Shown here: positions 63,923-64,000 of the stretch, piece after piece
How the letters are laid out: every line of letters begins with the position of its first letter
How positions within the stretch are numbered: the stretch's first letter is position 1
Translations under genes and position numbers: made by a program
Assembly (NCBI RefSeq): GCF_000003815.2
Contig: NC_049991.1
Span: 17,158,776 to 17,222,775, forward strand
Source: Branchiostoma floridae
Lineage: Eukaryota > Chordata > Leptocardii > Amphioxiformes > Branchiostomatidae
Length of the DNA stretch: 64,000 nt
Direction of reading: 5' to 3'
The notes under the pieces: generated by a model
The model's database searches: none
What the model saw: only the letters and a program-made list of their open reading frames with translations
What the model was told of the DNA's origin: nothing

Positions 63923-64000
63923 GTTCGTGCGCTACAGGCCTGTCGACAGACATATCCGCCATTTTTCTTGATTGATCTTTCTTGTCTGACCAAGGTTTCC

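Overview
The window looks like nuclear DNA of an invertebrate deuterostome, most likely a lancelet (Branchiostoma). The evidence is small spliced exons with GT-AG introns, animal-only gene families, a vertebrate-like 7SL RNA, TTAGGG repeats and many short inverted-repeat transposons. The genus is an inference and cannot be proved from the sequence alone.

Layout. (1) 167-14130, minus strand: a MICAL-like gene (CH domain, LIM domain, long NPF/proline-rich exon, start of the bMERB domain). Its 3' end lies beyond the left edge, and there is a 100-N assembly gap at 1603-1702. (2) 14131-17368: divergent intergenic space filled mainly by a 1.4-kb foldback element made of about 23 short hairpins. (3) 17369-31216, plus strand: a complete 26-exon SID-1 transmembrane family gene (SIDT1/SIDT2 type, 817 aa by my splice model). 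Its introns hold an interstitial telomeric repeat, a tandem array of broken copies of exon 19, and an apparently intact 7SL (SRP) RNA gene on the opposite strand. (4) 33093-63922, minus strand: four tandem AQP8-like aquaporin genes. From the promoter side the order is D (57219-63922), C (50439-54772), B (41318-46536) and A (33093-37159). A and B form one close pair. C and D form a second pair with longer N-termini and one extra 5' exon.

Functionally the neighbours are not an operon. MICAL-like proteins act in endosomal recycling, SIDT proteins are multi-pass lysosomal or plasma-membrane proteins linked to dsRNA and lipid handling, and AQP8-type channels pass water, ammonia or peroxide. The aquaporin array is a clear gene-duplication cluster. 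A and B keep the AQP8-type His-Ile-small-Arg pore filter. C and D have lost the helix-2 His, and C also has NPV instead of the first NPA.

Mobile DNA is dense. At least ten inverted-repeat elements of several families are visible, some with clear 8-bp target duplications of hAT type, and several sit within about 35 bp of a splice donor. All splice sites were chosen by hand from reading-frame phase and family resemblance, so individual boundaries may be off by a few bases.
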